A DNA stretch of 64,000 nucleotides from Pseudomonas graminis (GCF_002093745.1 NZ_MTSB01000001.1:1-64000); one strand, 5' to 3'. Positions 37,785-48,223 are shown, counted from the stretch's first letter. The notes: a model not told the origin generated them from the sequence alone. Program-made: numbers and translations.

Positions 37785-38777
37785 ATGAAGATTCTGGTCA
37801 CCGGCGCGAGCGGCTTCATCGGTGGACGCTTTGCGCGTTTCGCCCTGGAGCAGGGCATGAGCGTGCGGATCAATGGCCGTCGTGCCGAAGGTGTCGAGCA
37901 TCTGGTCAGGCGCGGCGCCGAGTTCATTCAGGGCGACCTTGCCGACCCTTATCTGGTCCGGGCGCTGTGCGACGACGTCGAGGCGGTGGTGCATTGCGCG
38001 GGCGCTGTCGGTGTGTGGGGCCGTCGTCAGGATTTCGTGCAGGGCAACGTGCAACTCACCGAGAACATTGTCGAGGCCTGCCTGAAACAAAGAGTGCGAA
38101 GGCTGGTCCATCTTTCGTCGCCATCGATCTATTTTGATGGCCGTTCCCGGCGTGACATCAAGGAAGAGCAGGTCCCCAAGCGTTTTCACAACCATTACGC
38201 GGCGACCAAATACCTGGCTGAACAAAAGGTGTTCGGCGCCGAAGAGTTCGGTCTGGAAGTGATTGCCTTGCGGCCACGCTTTGTCACGGGAGCCGGTGAC
38301 AACAGCATTTTCCCGCGGCTGCTGCACATGCAGCGTAAAAAGCGCCTGTCCATCGTTGGCAATGGTTTGAATGTGGTGGATTTCACCAGCATGCAAAACC
38401 TCAACGAAGCGCTGTTGAGCAGCTTGCTGGCCACCGGCTCCGCATTGGGCAAGGCCTACAACATCAGCAACGGCACGCCGGTCCCGTTATGGGATGCCAT
38501 CAACTATGTGATGCGGCAGATGAACCTGCCTCAGGTCACCCGTTATCGTTCTTACGGGCTGGCTTACAGCGCAGCGGCAATGAACGAAGGCGCCTGCATG
38601 CTCTGGCCAGGCCGACCTGAACCTACCCTGTCGCGACTGGGTATGCAGGTCATGAACAAGGATTTTACGCTTGATATCAGCCGCGCCAGGCATTATCTGG
38701 ATTATCAGCCTCACGTCAGCCTGTGGACGGCGCTGGATGAATTCTGTGGCTGGTGGCAGGCACAGCACGCAATCTGA
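37785..38777 (+). CDS. NAD(P)-dependent epimerase/reductase (extended SDR)
   Basis: The 330-residue protein begins MKILVTGASGFIGGRFARFA with the extended-SDR dinucleotide motif TGxxGxxG. It has HLSSPSIYFDG and the catalytic pair in HYAATKYLAE (Tyr-x3-Lys). It resembles 3-beta-hydroxysteroid dehydrogenase/2-alkyl-3-oxoalkanoate reductase-like proteins. Substrate is not deducible. A coiled-coil membrane protein gene follows after 84 bp. Confidence 0.85.
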   Translation: MKILVTGASGFIGGRFARFALEQGMSVRINGRRAEGVEHLVRRGAEFIQGDLADPYLVRALCDDVEAVVHCAGAVGVWGRRQDFVQGNVQLTENIVEACLKQRVRRLVHLSSPSIYFDGRSRRDIKEEQVPKRFHNHYAATKYLAEQKVFGAEEFGLEVIALRPRFVTGAGDNSIFPRLLHMQRKKRLSIVGNGLNVVDFTSMQNLNEALLSSLLATGSALGKAYNISNGTPVPLWDAINYVMRQMNLPQVTRYRSYGLAYSAAAMNEGACMLWPGRPEPTLSRLGMQVMNKDFTLDISRARHYLDYQPHVSLWTALDEFCGWWQAQHAI

Positions 38778-38861
38778 ATACGGTAGTGGCACAGTGAGAT
38801 TGAGCAGGCGCTGTTGTTATACTGCCCCACTTTGGTTTAACAGCTTCCTGAAGGGTTATTC

Positions 38862-39713
38862 ATGCGTAACGATCCATACGATGACGTCGATGACGTTCCG
38901 AGCCTGACCGCCAAGGATGACGATGATGACTTCGCGCCGGGCAATGGTGCCCGCGAGCGCACCACGGTCTATTCGCGCAACACGCCGGTGGTCAAGGTCA
39001 AGGGACCGAGCACTGGCCCGTTGTGGGCGTTGGTTGGTGCGTTGTTCATCGCTTTTTGCGGCCTGGGCTGGTGGAGTTTTCAGCAGGTTTCCCTGATGGA
39101 GCAGCAACTGGTTGCCACGCAGGAGAGCTTCGCGCGGATCAGCGAAGAAGCGGCCGGACGCCTGCAGGATATCTCCGGCAAAGTGGTCGCGAACGAAGCG
39201 TTGTCCAGTGATGGAGAGGCGCTCAAGCAGCGTATCAAGTTGCTGGAAGCACAGCTGGAAGATCAGGACAAACAACGCGAAGGCGTCGAAGGCCAGCAGG
39301 GCAGCCTCGACAAACGTCTGGAGCAGATGGCTGCGCAAACCGCCCAGCAGCAGGCCGAAAGCACGCAGTTGCAGGAGCAACTGAAAAACGTCGTGACTGA
39401 GCTGGCAGCCTTGAAGGCTTCGTTGCCTGAATTGAAAACGGCGCAGACCGAGCAGGGCAAGCTGGACGCGCAGATCAAAAGCCTGGCGGCCGATGTCGCG
39501 TCGCTGAAGAAGCAGGGTGATCCGTCGGCAGCCATTGCGCGGGTCGAGCAGGACCTGATGGTCCTCAAAAGCGAGCAGGAGAACCGTCCGGCGCCTTCGG
39601 CAGGCACCAACACGGCCGAGTTTGATGCATTTCGCGCTCAGGTGACGCGCAACATCAACACCCTGACCAGTCAGATCCAGAACCTGTCTCAGCAGCTCAA
39701 CGCGCGCCGTTGA
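38862..39713 (+). CDS. Single-pass membrane protein with long coiled coil
   Basis: The 283-residue product has an acidic N-terminal cytoplasmic segment (DDVDDVPSLTAKDDDDDFA) and one transmembrane helix at about 51-70 (LWALVGALFIAFCGLGWWSF). A long Gln/Glu/Leu-rich coiled coil (about 75-245) and a final helix with LTSQIQNLSQQLNARR follow. Synteny places it next to the reductase in other pseudomonads. I do not know its function; the architecture suggests a periplasmic scaffold or division/envelope factor. Confidence 0.8.
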   Translation: MRNDPYDDVDDVPSLTAKDDDDDFAPGNGARERTTVYSRNTPVVKVKGPSTGPLWALVGALFIAFCGLGWWSFQQVSLMEQQLVATQESFARISEEAAGRLQDISGKVVANEALSSDGEALKQRIKLLEAQLEDQDKQREGVEGQQGSLDKRLEQMAAQTAQQQAESTQLQEQLKNVVTELAALKASLPELKTAQTEQGKLDAQIKSLAADVASLKKQGDPSAAIARVEQDLMVLKSEQENRPAPSAGTNTAEFDAFRAQVTRNINTLTSQIQNLSQQLNARR

Positions 39714-39774
39714 CGTCGGGCATCCCCTGCCGCAGCTGCCCGCTCTCGTGGACTGTTGATCCAGGTGCAGATGC

Positions 39775-39810
39775 AAAGAAACCCTGACGCGTGCGCGCCG
39801 GGGTTTCTTT
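39775..39810. terminator. Bidirectional terminator between convergent genes
   Basis: aaagaaaccc and gggtttcttt form a stem around gacgcgtgcgcgccgg, with A and T tracts at the ends. It lies between the plus-strand coiled-coil gene and minus-strand xenB. Confidence 0.75.
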
Positions 39811-39825
39811 TATTGCGCTACCGGT

Positions 39826-40875
<1,050 letters not shown>

Positions 40876-40896
40876 GTGTCGAATCCTCGTAAGTGA

Positions 40897-42063
40897 TCAA
40901 TGTGTAGCGTGTGCCAGATCGGGATTGCCGGTCTGGCGGAACGTAATCAGGGTAATAATCAGGGCAAGCACTGCCAGCACGGCAGCCGCCAGAGGCACGC
41001 TGGTCAGGCCAAGGCCGTGCGCGATAACGCTGCCACCGACCCAGGCGCCAAGCGCGTTACCGACGTTGAATGCGCCGATGTTCAGAGTTGAAACCAGATT
41101 GGGTGCGGCTTTGCCGAAGGTCACCACGTTGATCTGCAAGGCCGGGACCGCAGCAAAGGCTGCCACCGCCCAGAGGAACAGGGTGATTTCAGTCGGGATC
41201 AGCGCGGTGCTGGTCCAGCTCAGCGCTGTGGAAATCACGGCCATCGACGCAAACACGGCAATCAGCGTGGACGACAGACGACGATCAGCCATTTTGCCGC
41301 CGATCACGTTGCCTGCCGTCAGGCCAAGGCCGATCAGCAGCAGGGTCCAGGTCACGCCGTTGGGCGACACGCCGGTCACTTCGCCGAGCAGCGGTGCGAT
41401 GTAGGTGAACAGCGTGAACATGGACGCCGAAAACAGCGCGGTCATGGTCAGCGACAGCCAGATACCGGCACCTTTGAGGGCGCCCAGTTCGGCGCGCATG
41501 TCGAGCTTTTCTTCGTTGCGATTGGTGGGCAGAAAACGGATCAGACCAATCAGTGCAATCACGCCGATGACCGTGACGGCCCAGAAGGTCGAGCGCCAGC
41601 CTGCGTATTGACCCAGCGCGGTGCCCAGCGGGACGCCCAGCACGTTGGCCAGGGTCAGGCCGGTGAACATCAGCGCTACCGCCGATGCACGACGGTTGGC
41701 CGGAACCAGGCCTGCCGCCACGACCGAGCCGATACCGAAGAATGCGCCATGGCACAGCGCCGTGACCACTCGGGCGAACATCAGGACGTTGTAGTCACTG
41801 GCCAGCGCGCAGAGCAGATTGCCGATGATGAAAATTCCCATCAGCGTCACCAGCGCAGCCTTGCGTGGCAGTTTGGCCGTGGCCATTGCCATGAAGGGCG
41901 CACCGACGGCGACACCCAGCGCATAGCCGGTCACCAGCCAGCCAGCGCCGGGAATGGAAACACCCAGGTCGGCGGCAACGTCAGGCAACAGGCCCATGAT
42001 GACGAATTCAGTGGTGCCGATAGCGAAGGCGCTCAGGGCCAGAATGAGTAGCGAAAGGGGCAC
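40897..42063 (-). CDS. pyeM: MFS transporter of the pyeR-pyeM-xenB operon
   Basis: The 388-residue protein has about twelve helices. It has the MFS start SLLILALSAFAIGTTEFVIMGLLPDVAADLGVS, as in the AraJ/YdhP-type drug:proton antiporter group. The GTG start has an AAGGAG eight bases upstream. It lies between the ArsR-type repressor and xenB on one strand. In P. aeruginosa this operon is called pyeRM-xenB; the exported compound is unknown. Confidence 0.88.
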   Translation of the reverse strand: MPLSLLILALSAFAIGTTEFVIMGLLPDVAADLGVSIPGAGWLVTGYALGVAVGAPFMAMATAKLPRKAALVTLMGIFIIGNLLCALASDYNVLMFARVVTALCHGAFFGIGSVVAAGLVPANRRASAVALMFTGLTLANVLGVPLGTALGQYAGWRSTFWAVTVIGVIALIGLIRFLPTNRNEEKLDMRAELGALKGAGIWLSLTMTALFSASMFTLFTYIAPLLGEVTGVSPNGVTWTLLLIGLGLTAGNVIGGKMADRRLSSTLIAVFASMAVISTALSWTSTALIPTEITLFLWAVAAFAAVPALQINVVTFGKAAPNLVSTLNIGAFNVGNALGAWVGGSVIAHGLGLTSVPLAAAVLAVLALIITLITFRQTGNPDLAHATH

Positions 42064-42094
42064 GGTGCATCTCCTTGAAGCAAACTTGTAAAAA

Positions 42095-42409
42095 TCAGGT
42101 CGGGTTGTTCAGTTCATGAACCAGCGCCTGAACGAACGCCTGGATCACTTCTTCGTTGCGTCGGAAGAAGTGCCATTGACCCACCTTCTTGCTGCTGATC
42201 AGCCCGGCGCGTTGCAGCGTTGCCAGATGGGCCGACACCGTGGACTGGGACAAGCCGGCGCGTTGATCGATCTGTCCGGCGCAGACGCCGTGTTCGATCG
42301 AGTACTGCTGGGCAGGAAAACTTGTGCGCGGGTCCTTGAGCCAGGTCAGGATTTCTCGGCGGACCGGGTGGGCCAAGGCTTTTATTATGTCGTCGAGGTC
42401 GATGGGCAT
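42095..42409 (-). CDS. pyeR: ArsR-family repressor PyeR
   Basis: The 104-residue product is a winged-helix ArsR-type regulator (DIIKALAHPVRREILTWLKDP, AGLSQSTVSAHLATLQRAGLI). It lacks the classic CxC metal site, consistent with non-metal members such as P. aeruginosa PyeR. The ATG at 42409 is chosen because the 24 upstream codons cover the operator palindromes. It is the first gene of the pyeR-pyeM-xenB operon and probably autoregulates. Confidence 0.88.
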   Translation of the reverse strand: MPIDLDDIIKALAHPVRREILTWLKDPRTSFPAQQYSIEHGVCAGQIDQRAGLSQSTVSAHLATLQRAGLISSKKVGQWHFFRRNEEVIQAFVQALVHELNNPT

Positions 42410-42430
42410 GTCGTTCTCACAGGCGGTGTA

Positions 42431-42539
42431 GCGATATATCGCGATAGGGCGAACCTTATATCTGTATTTCGCGATATACAAATATGATTTTGTGCTTAAG
42501 GGCGACCGAATCGGTATATCGGGTTATATCGATATATAG
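42431..42539. promoter_or_regulatory. Cluster of TATATCG palindromes, probable PyeR operator
   Basis: Three related palindromic sites lie between pyeR and acpH. These are gcgatatatcgcgata at 42431-42446, the nearly perfect tgtatttcgcgatataca at 42463-42480, and tatatcg-type repeats at 42513-42539. They cover the divergent promoters, so PyeR may control both the operon and acpH. The protein-site link is inferred from position. Confidence 0.65.
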
Positions 42540-42572
42540 ACTGCACGCCCGGAAGCGGCGTACGCTTGCCCC

Positions 42573-43199
42573 ATGAACTATCTGGCACATCTTCATCTTG
42601 GCGGGCATCGACCCGCCCAATTGCTCGGCAGCCTGTATGGCGACTTCGTCAAAGGTCCGCTGCCGGGACGTTTTCCTGCAGAACTCGAAGCGGCCATTCG
42701 TCTGCACCGCAGCATTGATGCCTTTACGGACAGCCATCCGTTGGTCAAGGCGTCCATTGCGCGCTTCCCGGCCCCGCGACGGCGGTACGCGGGCATCATG
42801 CTGGACGTTTTCTTCGATCACTGTCTGGCTCGCGACTGGCATGTGTATGCCGATCTGCCGCTGGAGGCGTTTACCCGCAAGGTCTATGGCACGCTGGCTG
42901 CCGAACCGCAGTTGCCTGAGCGACTGGCGCTCATCGCACCCCGCATGGCGGCGCAGGACTGGCTGGGTTCGTATCGGGATTTCGAGGTGTTGGGACAGGT
43001 GCTGAGCGGGATATCCCGGCGGCTGTCACGCCCTGAAGGGCTGGCTGGCGGCATGCAGGAGCTGCATGCGCTTTACCAGCCCTTGAGCGAGGACTTCGCC
43101 GAGTTCTATCCGCAACTGGAGGCGTTCGCTCAGGCGGCTCGGGCCGGGCGAGCAACCACTTCATTCGGCTCGACAGGTTCGCCAAACAGCGCCACTTGA
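42573..43199 (+). CDS. acpH: Acyl carrier protein phosphodiesterase
   Basis: The 208-residue product starts MNYLAHLHLGGHRPAQLLGS and has YGDFVKGPL and LHRSIDAFTDSHP with the HD-like metal residues of the AcpH family. AcpH removes the 4'-phosphopantetheine from ACP. It is divergent from pyeR. Its 3' end overlaps the convergent olsA by 70 bp. Confidence 0.88.
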   Translation: MNYLAHLHLGGHRPAQLLGSLYGDFVKGPLPGRFPAELEAAIRLHRSIDAFTDSHPLVKASIARFPAPRRRYAGIMLDVFFDHCLARDWHVYADLPLEAFTRKVYGTLAAEPQLPERLALIAPRMAAQDWLGSYRDFEVLGQVLSGISRRLSRPEGLAGGMQELHALYQPLSEDFAEFYPQLEAFAQAARAGRATTSFGSTGSPNSAT

Positions 43200-43921
43200 A
43201 CGGCCTGCTGGGCTTTGTACGCCAGCGCGGCGCGCTCCTGATCCGCAGTCGGGATCGGTGTCAGCAAGTGGATATGCACGTCGCTTTGTTCGTTGGCGAA
43301 CAGGCGGCGCAAATGTGACAGCAGGTCATCGTCGCCAATGAACGGGGCTATCGGGTCAGGCTTGCCGTCACGCGAATAACCGATGGCCACCGGCTGGATG
43401 GGCACGCCGGCTTCTATGGCACTGGACAGCAGGCGACCGTGGAACGTCCGCAGGCCCTTGCCATCAGTGGTGGTGCCTTCCGGAAAGATCAGCAGCGCGT
43501 TGCCCTGTTGCAGGTGATTGCACATTTGCTTCTGGATCAGACGGCTGTCGCCCGACCCACGGCGAATGAACAGCGTACCGGCTTTCAGTGCCAGCCAGCC
43601 GGCCACCGGCCAGGTCCGCACTTCGGCTTTGGACAGGAACGACAGCGGCGCGAGCATGCCCAGCAGGGCGATGTCGGTCCATGACACATGATTGCTGACC
43701 CACAGCATCGGCTGCTTTGGCAATTCGCCGGTCACGGTCACGCGAAAGGGCAGGGCGTTGCTCAGGCGCGCCATGAACCAGCGGCTCCAGCGCTGCCTGC
43801 GCTCCATTGAACTCCCGAACTTGATGCGTTCCAGTATGGCGAACGCTCCGGCAATCGTCAGGCCGAGCGCTACCACCATCAGCACTCGGGCCACGCGGAC
43901 GTAGCCGCGCATCCGGCTCAT
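43130..43921 (-). CDS. olsA: Ornithine-lipid O-acyltransferase OlsA (PlsC family)
   Basis: The 263-residue product has an N-terminal hydrophobic segment and the PlsC motif NHVSWTD (His78, Asp83). Motif III is FPEGTTTDG, and VQPVAIGYSRDG follows. It adds the second acyl chain to lyso-ornithine lipid. The open frame extends 77 codons upstream into olsB; the ATG at 43921 overlaps the olsB stop (TGATG), which fits translational coupling. Confidence 0.88.
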   Translation of the reverse strand: MSRMRGYVRVARVLMVVALGLTIAGAFAILERIKFGSSMERRQRWSRWFMARLSNALPFRVTVTGELPKQPMLWVSNHVSWTDIALLGMLAPLSFLSKAEVRTWPVAGWLALKAGTLFIRRGSGDSRLIQKQMCNHLQQGNALLIFPEGTTTDGKGLRTFHGRLLSSAIEAGVPIQPVAIGYSRDGKPDPIAPFIGDDDLLSHLRRLFANEQSDVHIHLLTPIPTADQERAALAYKAQQAVQVALFGEPVEPNEVVARPARAA

Positions 43922-44676
43922 CACACGGCCGCCTTGAAGTGACGCGCGTAGCGTGGGCACAGGTCGTCGCGCTTGAGCAGGATGAACACGTCGGCGACCT
44001 GGAAATCCTCGTCCCAGCACGGCTCGCCGCAAATTTTGGCCCCGAGGCGCATATAGGCCTTGAGCAGCGGTGGCATTTCGCAGATCACGTTGCTCGGAAT
44101 GTCGAGGGTCGGCAGCGGGTTCTTTGGCTCGGCGCGCAGGTGCTCGTTGCACAGGTAGCGTTCACGCAGGCGCTGCATGATCGCGTGGGCCTGAATGCCG
44201 CCGTCCTGCATCGGGATGCTCGCGCACCCCATCAGGTAGCTGTAGCCGCCCTCGTTGAGCACTTCGGCTAGTTCGCTCCACAACACCGCGATGGTGCCGC
44301 CGTTACGGTAGGCCGGGTCGACGCAGGTGCGGCCCAGTTCCAGAATCGGGCCTTGCAGATGAGCCAGGCCGTGCAGGCTGAATTCTTCTTCACTGTAAAA
44401 GCTGCCCAGCGTATTGGCCGCTTTATGGTCGAGCAATCGCGTGGTGGCCACCAGACGTCCGGTGTTCAGGTCGCGAACCCCGATGTGCGAGCAGTGAATA
44501 TCATAGTCATCGATATCCAGACCTTCTTCAGCGCCATTGAGTCGGGCGTTGAACTCTTCGCTGAACACACTGAAACGCAAGGCCTGTGCTTCCTGCAAGG
44601 CGCGCGTTCCAATCAGGCGCTCGGCCTGAAGGCGACGTTCAGAAGTGTTGTCACGAATGCGGGCGATCTGGGTCAT
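43921..44676 (-). CDS. olsB: L-ornithine N-acyltransferase OlsB (GNAT fold)
   Basis: The 251-residue GNAT-fold protein has [39 protein letters not shown] and [21 protein letters not shown], as in OlsB. It acylates ornithine with a 3-hydroxyacyl group, the first step to ornithine lipids, phosphate-free membrane lipids often used in phosphate limitation. GGAGAT precedes the ATG at 44676; sixty upstream codons were excluded. Confidence 0.9.
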   Translation of the reverse strand: MTQIARIRDNTSERRLQAERLIGTRALQEAQALRFSVFSEEFNARLNGAEEGLDIDDYDIHCSHIGVRDLNTGRLVATTRLLDHKAANTLGSFYSEEEFSLHGLAHLQGPILELGRTCVDPAYRNGGTIAVLWSELAEVLNEGGYSYLMGCASIPMQDGGIQAHAIMQRLRERYLCNEHLRAEPKNPLPTLDIPSNVICEMPPLLKAYMRLGAKICGEPCWDEDFQVADVFILLKRDDLCPRYARHFKAAV

Positions 44677-44922
44677 ACGAATCTCCATGAGCCAGCCTTG
44701 GCTGATAGGGCTGGTTGACTGATTTGTCCAGGCGCTTTGCCGTAACTGCAGGCTAGGGAGATGCCGTGTCATGCCTGTGAAGCTTTGGTGATGGTTGTGT
44801 GACGGAGGCTTTCTGGTTTTCGTGCTTGATACAAACGGGGCTGACTCTCGTGCCAACGTTGCATTGGCTGGCTGTCATAAAGCCCTGATACTGTGCGCGG
44901 ATGGCCCCTTCGAGACTTTGTC

Positions 44923-46029
44923 ATGCCTTATGGATTTGTCCGTCTGTGTCTGCTTTTCGTGCTGGGTGTCAGCATTCAAAACGCTGTCGCCGACACATGG
45001 CCCGCCGAGCAGTGGTCAACCCGCTCAGTACCGCGATCCCCCGCGATTGAAGCACTTGAAAGCTACGCCTTCCCGCCACGCGATGAAGAGACCCGCAAAG
45101 GCATACGCACCGACGCGCTGCTGGTCGTCCGTGACGGCGAAGTGGTGTACGAACACTATGCCGGTGTCACCACGCAACAGACTCCGCATCTCACCTGGTC
45201 GATCAGCAAAAGCATTCTGGCGACCGTGCTGGGTGTGGCGTTTACAGACGGACGCTTTCAGTTGAATGACCCGGTCGCGAAGTTCTACCCGCCGTTCCAG
45301 AAGCACCCCGATATCGCCATTAAAGACCTGATGCATTGGGCCTCGGGCCTGGACTGGCAGGAGGATTACGAATACGCGCCGCTCAACTCGTCCGTGGTCG
45401 CCATGCTCTACACCCGGGGGCGCGATGACATGGCACGTTTCACCGCCGAGCACGCGGCGGCCAAGCCACCGGGCAAGGCGTACCTTTATTCCAGTGGTGA
45501 CAGCAACGTGCTTGCCGCCGCACTGAAAACCATCGTCGGGCAACAGGCGTATGCGAATTACCCGTGGGCAGCGCTGTTTGACCCGCTTGGCATCCACAGC
45601 GCTGTCTGGGAAACCGACAGCAGCGGCACGTTCGTGGGGTCGTCCTATGCCTACATGACGGCTCGCGATCTGGCCCGCATCGGTTTGCTGATGCAGCGCG
45701 GCGGTGAATGGCAGGGGAGGCAATTAGTCAATAAGGAATGGATCGATTTTGTGCTGAAGCCGTTTGCCGGCGAGCAAGTGGACGCGAGCGCGGAAGTGCC
45801 CGGTGGTCAGTGGTGGCTCAATCGCACGGCGGATGACGGCAAGGGGCCGTGGCCGGACGCGCCCCCTGATACGTTCGCCGCGCTGGGGCACTGGGGGCAG
45901 GCGATGTATGTGATCCCCAGCCAGAAACTGGTGATCGTGCGCTACGCCGATGACCGCGACGGCACTTACAATCACGATCAAATGCTCACGCTGTTGCAAA
46001 CGACATTCGGCAAGGAGACCGGCCAATGA
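44923..46029 (+). CDS. Class C beta-lactamase-related serine hydrolase
   Basis: The 368-residue product has a signal peptide (about 1-24, ending NAVADT) and the catalytic SxxK as Ser93-Ile-Ser-Lys96. A YSSGDSN segment sits in the place of YxN, and the GHWGQ stretch occupies the place of KTG. It is a periplasmic penicillin-binding/esterase-type hydrolase; true beta-lactamase activity is not implied. The next gene overlaps its stop codon (ATGA). Confidence 0.85.
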   Translation: MPYGFVRLCLLFVLGVSIQNAVADTWPAEQWSTRSVPRSPAIEALESYAFPPRDEETRKGIRTDALLVVRDGEVVYEHYAGVTTQQTPHLTWSISKSILATVLGVAFTDGRFQLNDPVAKFYPPFQKHPDIAIKDLMHWASGLDWQEDYEYAPLNSSVVAMLYTRGRDDMARFTAEHAAAKPPGKAYLYSSGDSNVLAAALKTIVGQQAYANYPWAALFDPLGIHSAVWETDSSGTFVGSSYAYMTARDLARIGLLMQRGGEWQGRQLVNKEWIDFVLKPFAGEQVDASAEVPGGQWWLNRTADDGKGPWPDAPPDTFAALGHWGQAMYVIPSQKLVIVRYADDRDGTYNHDQMLTLLQTTFGKETGQ

Positions 46030-46364
46030 ACAGCCGTCGAATGTTTATCCTGCGTCGTCCATTCAGCAGCTTGCTGATGCTGATCATTGCCGTGCTCGCA
46101 GTCCTTGCCTGGCAGTACCGTGTGAACCTGCAAGCCTTTCCGACCATCATCAGTGCCTACACCGCCAAGGAATACTGCTCGTGTCGGTACGTGATGAACA
46201 ATCCCGAAGCGTACTGCCGGGCGTACGTCAAACAGTACGTGCCCAGCACTCTGACCGACGACGCGGGCCAGAAGCGTGTCGTGGCCAGCGGTCTGGGGCG
46301 GACCAGCAGCGCAGTGTGGCAAGGCGATCGGCAAGGCTGTCGCCTGCAACCGCCCGCGCGGTAA
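46026..46364 (+). CDS. Hypothetical single-pass membrane protein
   Basis: The 112-residue product has one N-terminal helix (SSLLMLIIAVLAVLAWQYRV). The presumably periplasmic domain has four cysteines (YCSCRYVMNNPEAYCR and RQGCRL) that could form disulfides. It overlaps the serine hydrolase stop by four bases, so the two are co-translated and probably act together. No family is recognised. Confidence 0.75.
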   Translation: MNSRRMFILRRPFSSLLMLIIAVLAVLAWQYRVNLQAFPTIISAYTAKEYCSCRYVMNNPEAYCRAYVKQYVPSTLTDDAGQKRVVASGLGRTSSAVWQGDRQGCRLQPPAR

Positions 46365-46442
46365 AGGTTGCAACGAACATAGCGGTTTGCCGGAGGTCTG
46401 ACAGGCGGTAAGGTAGCCCCTAAATGCACGTCCGGAGTCTGC

Positions 46443-47024
46443 ATGTTCAACATAAATCGCCTGCTGCTGGTCACGCTGGCCGCAGTGGCGTTACCTGCCC
46501 AGGCGAACTGGTATCTGGATAACGAATCGTCGCGACTCTCGTTCACCTCCACCAAAAATGCCGACGTTGCCGAGGTGCATCGCTTTCTTGTGTTGCATGG
46601 CAAGGTCGACAACAACGGGCTGGCCGAAGTGGAGATCGAGACGGATTCGGTCAGCTCGGGTATTCCGCTGCGCGACGAACGCCTTCGCGAGCAGGTGTTC
46701 CAGGTGCGCCAGTTCCCTGCAGCGCAGATCACCGCTCAGCTCGACATGCGACCGATCAATGACCTAGCGTCCGGCGCGCAACTGGAGCTGCGGTTGCCCC
46801 TGACCGTCAATCTGCGCGGCAAGACTCACAGTTACAACGCCGAGCTGCTGGTCACGCGTCTTGATGAGCGCCGCTTTCAGGTGGTGACGCTGGAGCCATT
46901 GGTGCTTCACGCGCAGGATTTCGATCTGGTGCCGGACTTCACCGCCTTGCGCAACGCAGCGGGATTGTCTGCGGTCAGCCTGTCGGTTCCCGTGGGTGCT
47001 GTTCTGATTTTCACGGCCCGCTGA
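46443..47024 (+). CDS. YceI family periplasmic protein
   Basis: The 193-residue product has a signal peptide ending PAQA-NW, and a lipocalin-like YceI domain with WYLDNESSRLSFTSTKNADVAEVHRF and QVRQFPAAQITAQLD. YceI proteins bind isoprenoid-type lipids. The cardiolipin-synthase-like gene begins one base after its stop. Confidence 0.85.
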   Translation: MFNINRLLLVTLAAVALPAQANWYLDNESSRLSFTSTKNADVAEVHRFLVLHGKVDNNGLAEVEIETDSVSSGIPLRDERLREQVFQVRQFPAAQITAQLDMRPINDLASGAQLELRLPLTVNLRGKTHSYNAELLVTRLDERRFQVVTLEPLVLHAQDFDLVPDFTALRNAAGLSAVSLSVPVGAVLIFTAR

Positions 47025-47025
47025 T

Positions 47026-48183
47026 ATGGCCGGCACGATATTTCCGTGGCGTGAAGATAACCACTTTCAGTTGCTGATCGACGGCCCGGCGTTCTTCCCG
47101 CGCATGATCGCGGCCATTGATCGCGCCGAGCAGCAGGTTGACCTGGAGTTGTATCTGGTCGAAGCCGGTGCGTGCGCCGATGCCATTGTGCGGGCGCTGG
47201 TGGAGGCGGGCAGGCGTGGTGTGATGGTGCGCTGCCTGTTTGATGACTTCGGCTCAAAAGCGTTCGATGCCGGGCTGCGTCAGCAATTGACCGATGCCGG
47301 TGTGATTCTGCGTTTTTACAACCCGATTCACTGGCGGCGCGGCGTACGCAATTTCTATCGCGATCACCGCAAGATTCTGGTGGTGGATAAATCCCTGGCC
47401 GTGGTTGGTGGCACGGGCGTGACCGACGAGTTCTGGGAGCCGGACAAAGAGGTCAGCCAGTGGCATGAAGTCATGGTGGAAATCACCGGCCCGCTGGTGC
47501 TCGACTGGCAGGCATTGTTCGACCGGCAGTTCCACGCCAACGCCCGGCGCTTTGCCTGGCGCCCCGGACAGAATTTCGGCCTGACGCAGTTGCCGAAAGT
47601 CCCGGTATCCGGCGCAGGGCTGGGACGCGTCGCGTACGCCGATTCCCGTCAGCACCGCGATATCGTGCAATCGCTGGTGCGCAGCCTGCACAGCGGTCAG
47701 AAGCGTATCTGGCTGGCCACGCCGTACTTTCTGCCCTCCTGGAAGGTCCGCCGCGCCCTGCGCAGTGCGGCGGCACGCGGTGTTGACGTGCGACTGCTAC
47801 TGACCGGGCCGCGCACCGATCACCCGTCCGTGCGCTACGCCGGCCACCGCTACTACCCGCGCCTGCTCCGCGCCGGGGTCAAGGTCTTCGAATACCAGCC
47901 GTGTTTTCTGCACCTGAAAATGGTGCTGATCGATGACTGGGTGAGCATCGGCTCGTGCAACTTCGATCACTGGAACCTGCACTTCAACCTGGAAGCCAAC
48001 CTCGAAGCCCTCGACCCGTCCCTGACCCGGGACGTGGTCGCCAGCTTCGAAAAAGACTTCGTCCTGAGCACCGAAATCACGCTGGAAGACTGGAAAGCCA
48101 GGCCACTCTGGCAGCGCGTCAAACAGCGCTTGTGGGGCTGGATCGACCGGCTGGTGGTGAACCTGCTGGACCAGCGCAATTGA
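47026..48183 (+). CDS. Phospholipase D-type cardiolipin synthase (ClsB-like)
   Basis: The 385-residue protein has the two HKD motifs His114-x-Lys116-x4-Asp121 (DHRKILVVD) and His296-x-Lys298-x4-Asp303 (LHLKMVLID). It lacks the N-terminal membrane helices of ClsA, like ClsB. It should join phosphatidyl units into cardiolipin at the inner membrane. Its start is coupled to the YceI gene. Its last ~95 bases plus downstream sequence recur at 50282-50382, marking the edge of the accessory region. Confidence 0.87.
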   Translation: MAGTIFPWREDNHFQLLIDGPAFFPRMIAAIDRAEQQVDLELYLVEAGACADAIVRALVEAGRRGVMVRCLFDDFGSKAFDAGLRQQLTDAGVILRFYNPIHWRRGVRNFYRDHRKILVVDKSLAVVGGTGVTDEFWEPDKEVSQWHEVMVEITGPLVLDWQALFDRQFHANARRFAWRPGQNFGLTQLPKVPVSGAGLGRVAYADSRQHRDIVQSLVRSLHSGQKRIWLATPYFLPSWKVRRALRSAAARGVDVRLLLTGPRTDHPSVRYAGHRYYPRLLRAGVKVFEYQPCFLHLKMVLIDDWVSIGSCNFDHWNLHFNLEANLEALDPSLTRDVVASFEKDFVLSTEITLEDWKARPLWQRVKQRLWGWIDRLVVNLLDQRN

Positions 48184-48188
48184 GGTGT
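48088..48188 (+). repeat. 3' end of the cls-like gene, intact copy of a direct repeat
   Basis: This 101-base segment, covering the last 32 codons, the stop and a few more bases, recurs at 50282-50382 at roughly 85% identity. The repeats bracket a 2.1-kb accessory segment. Confidence 0.8.
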
Positions 48189-48223
48189 CGGCGGGGCCGA
48201 TCAAGGTCCCGCGTCCGGGATTT

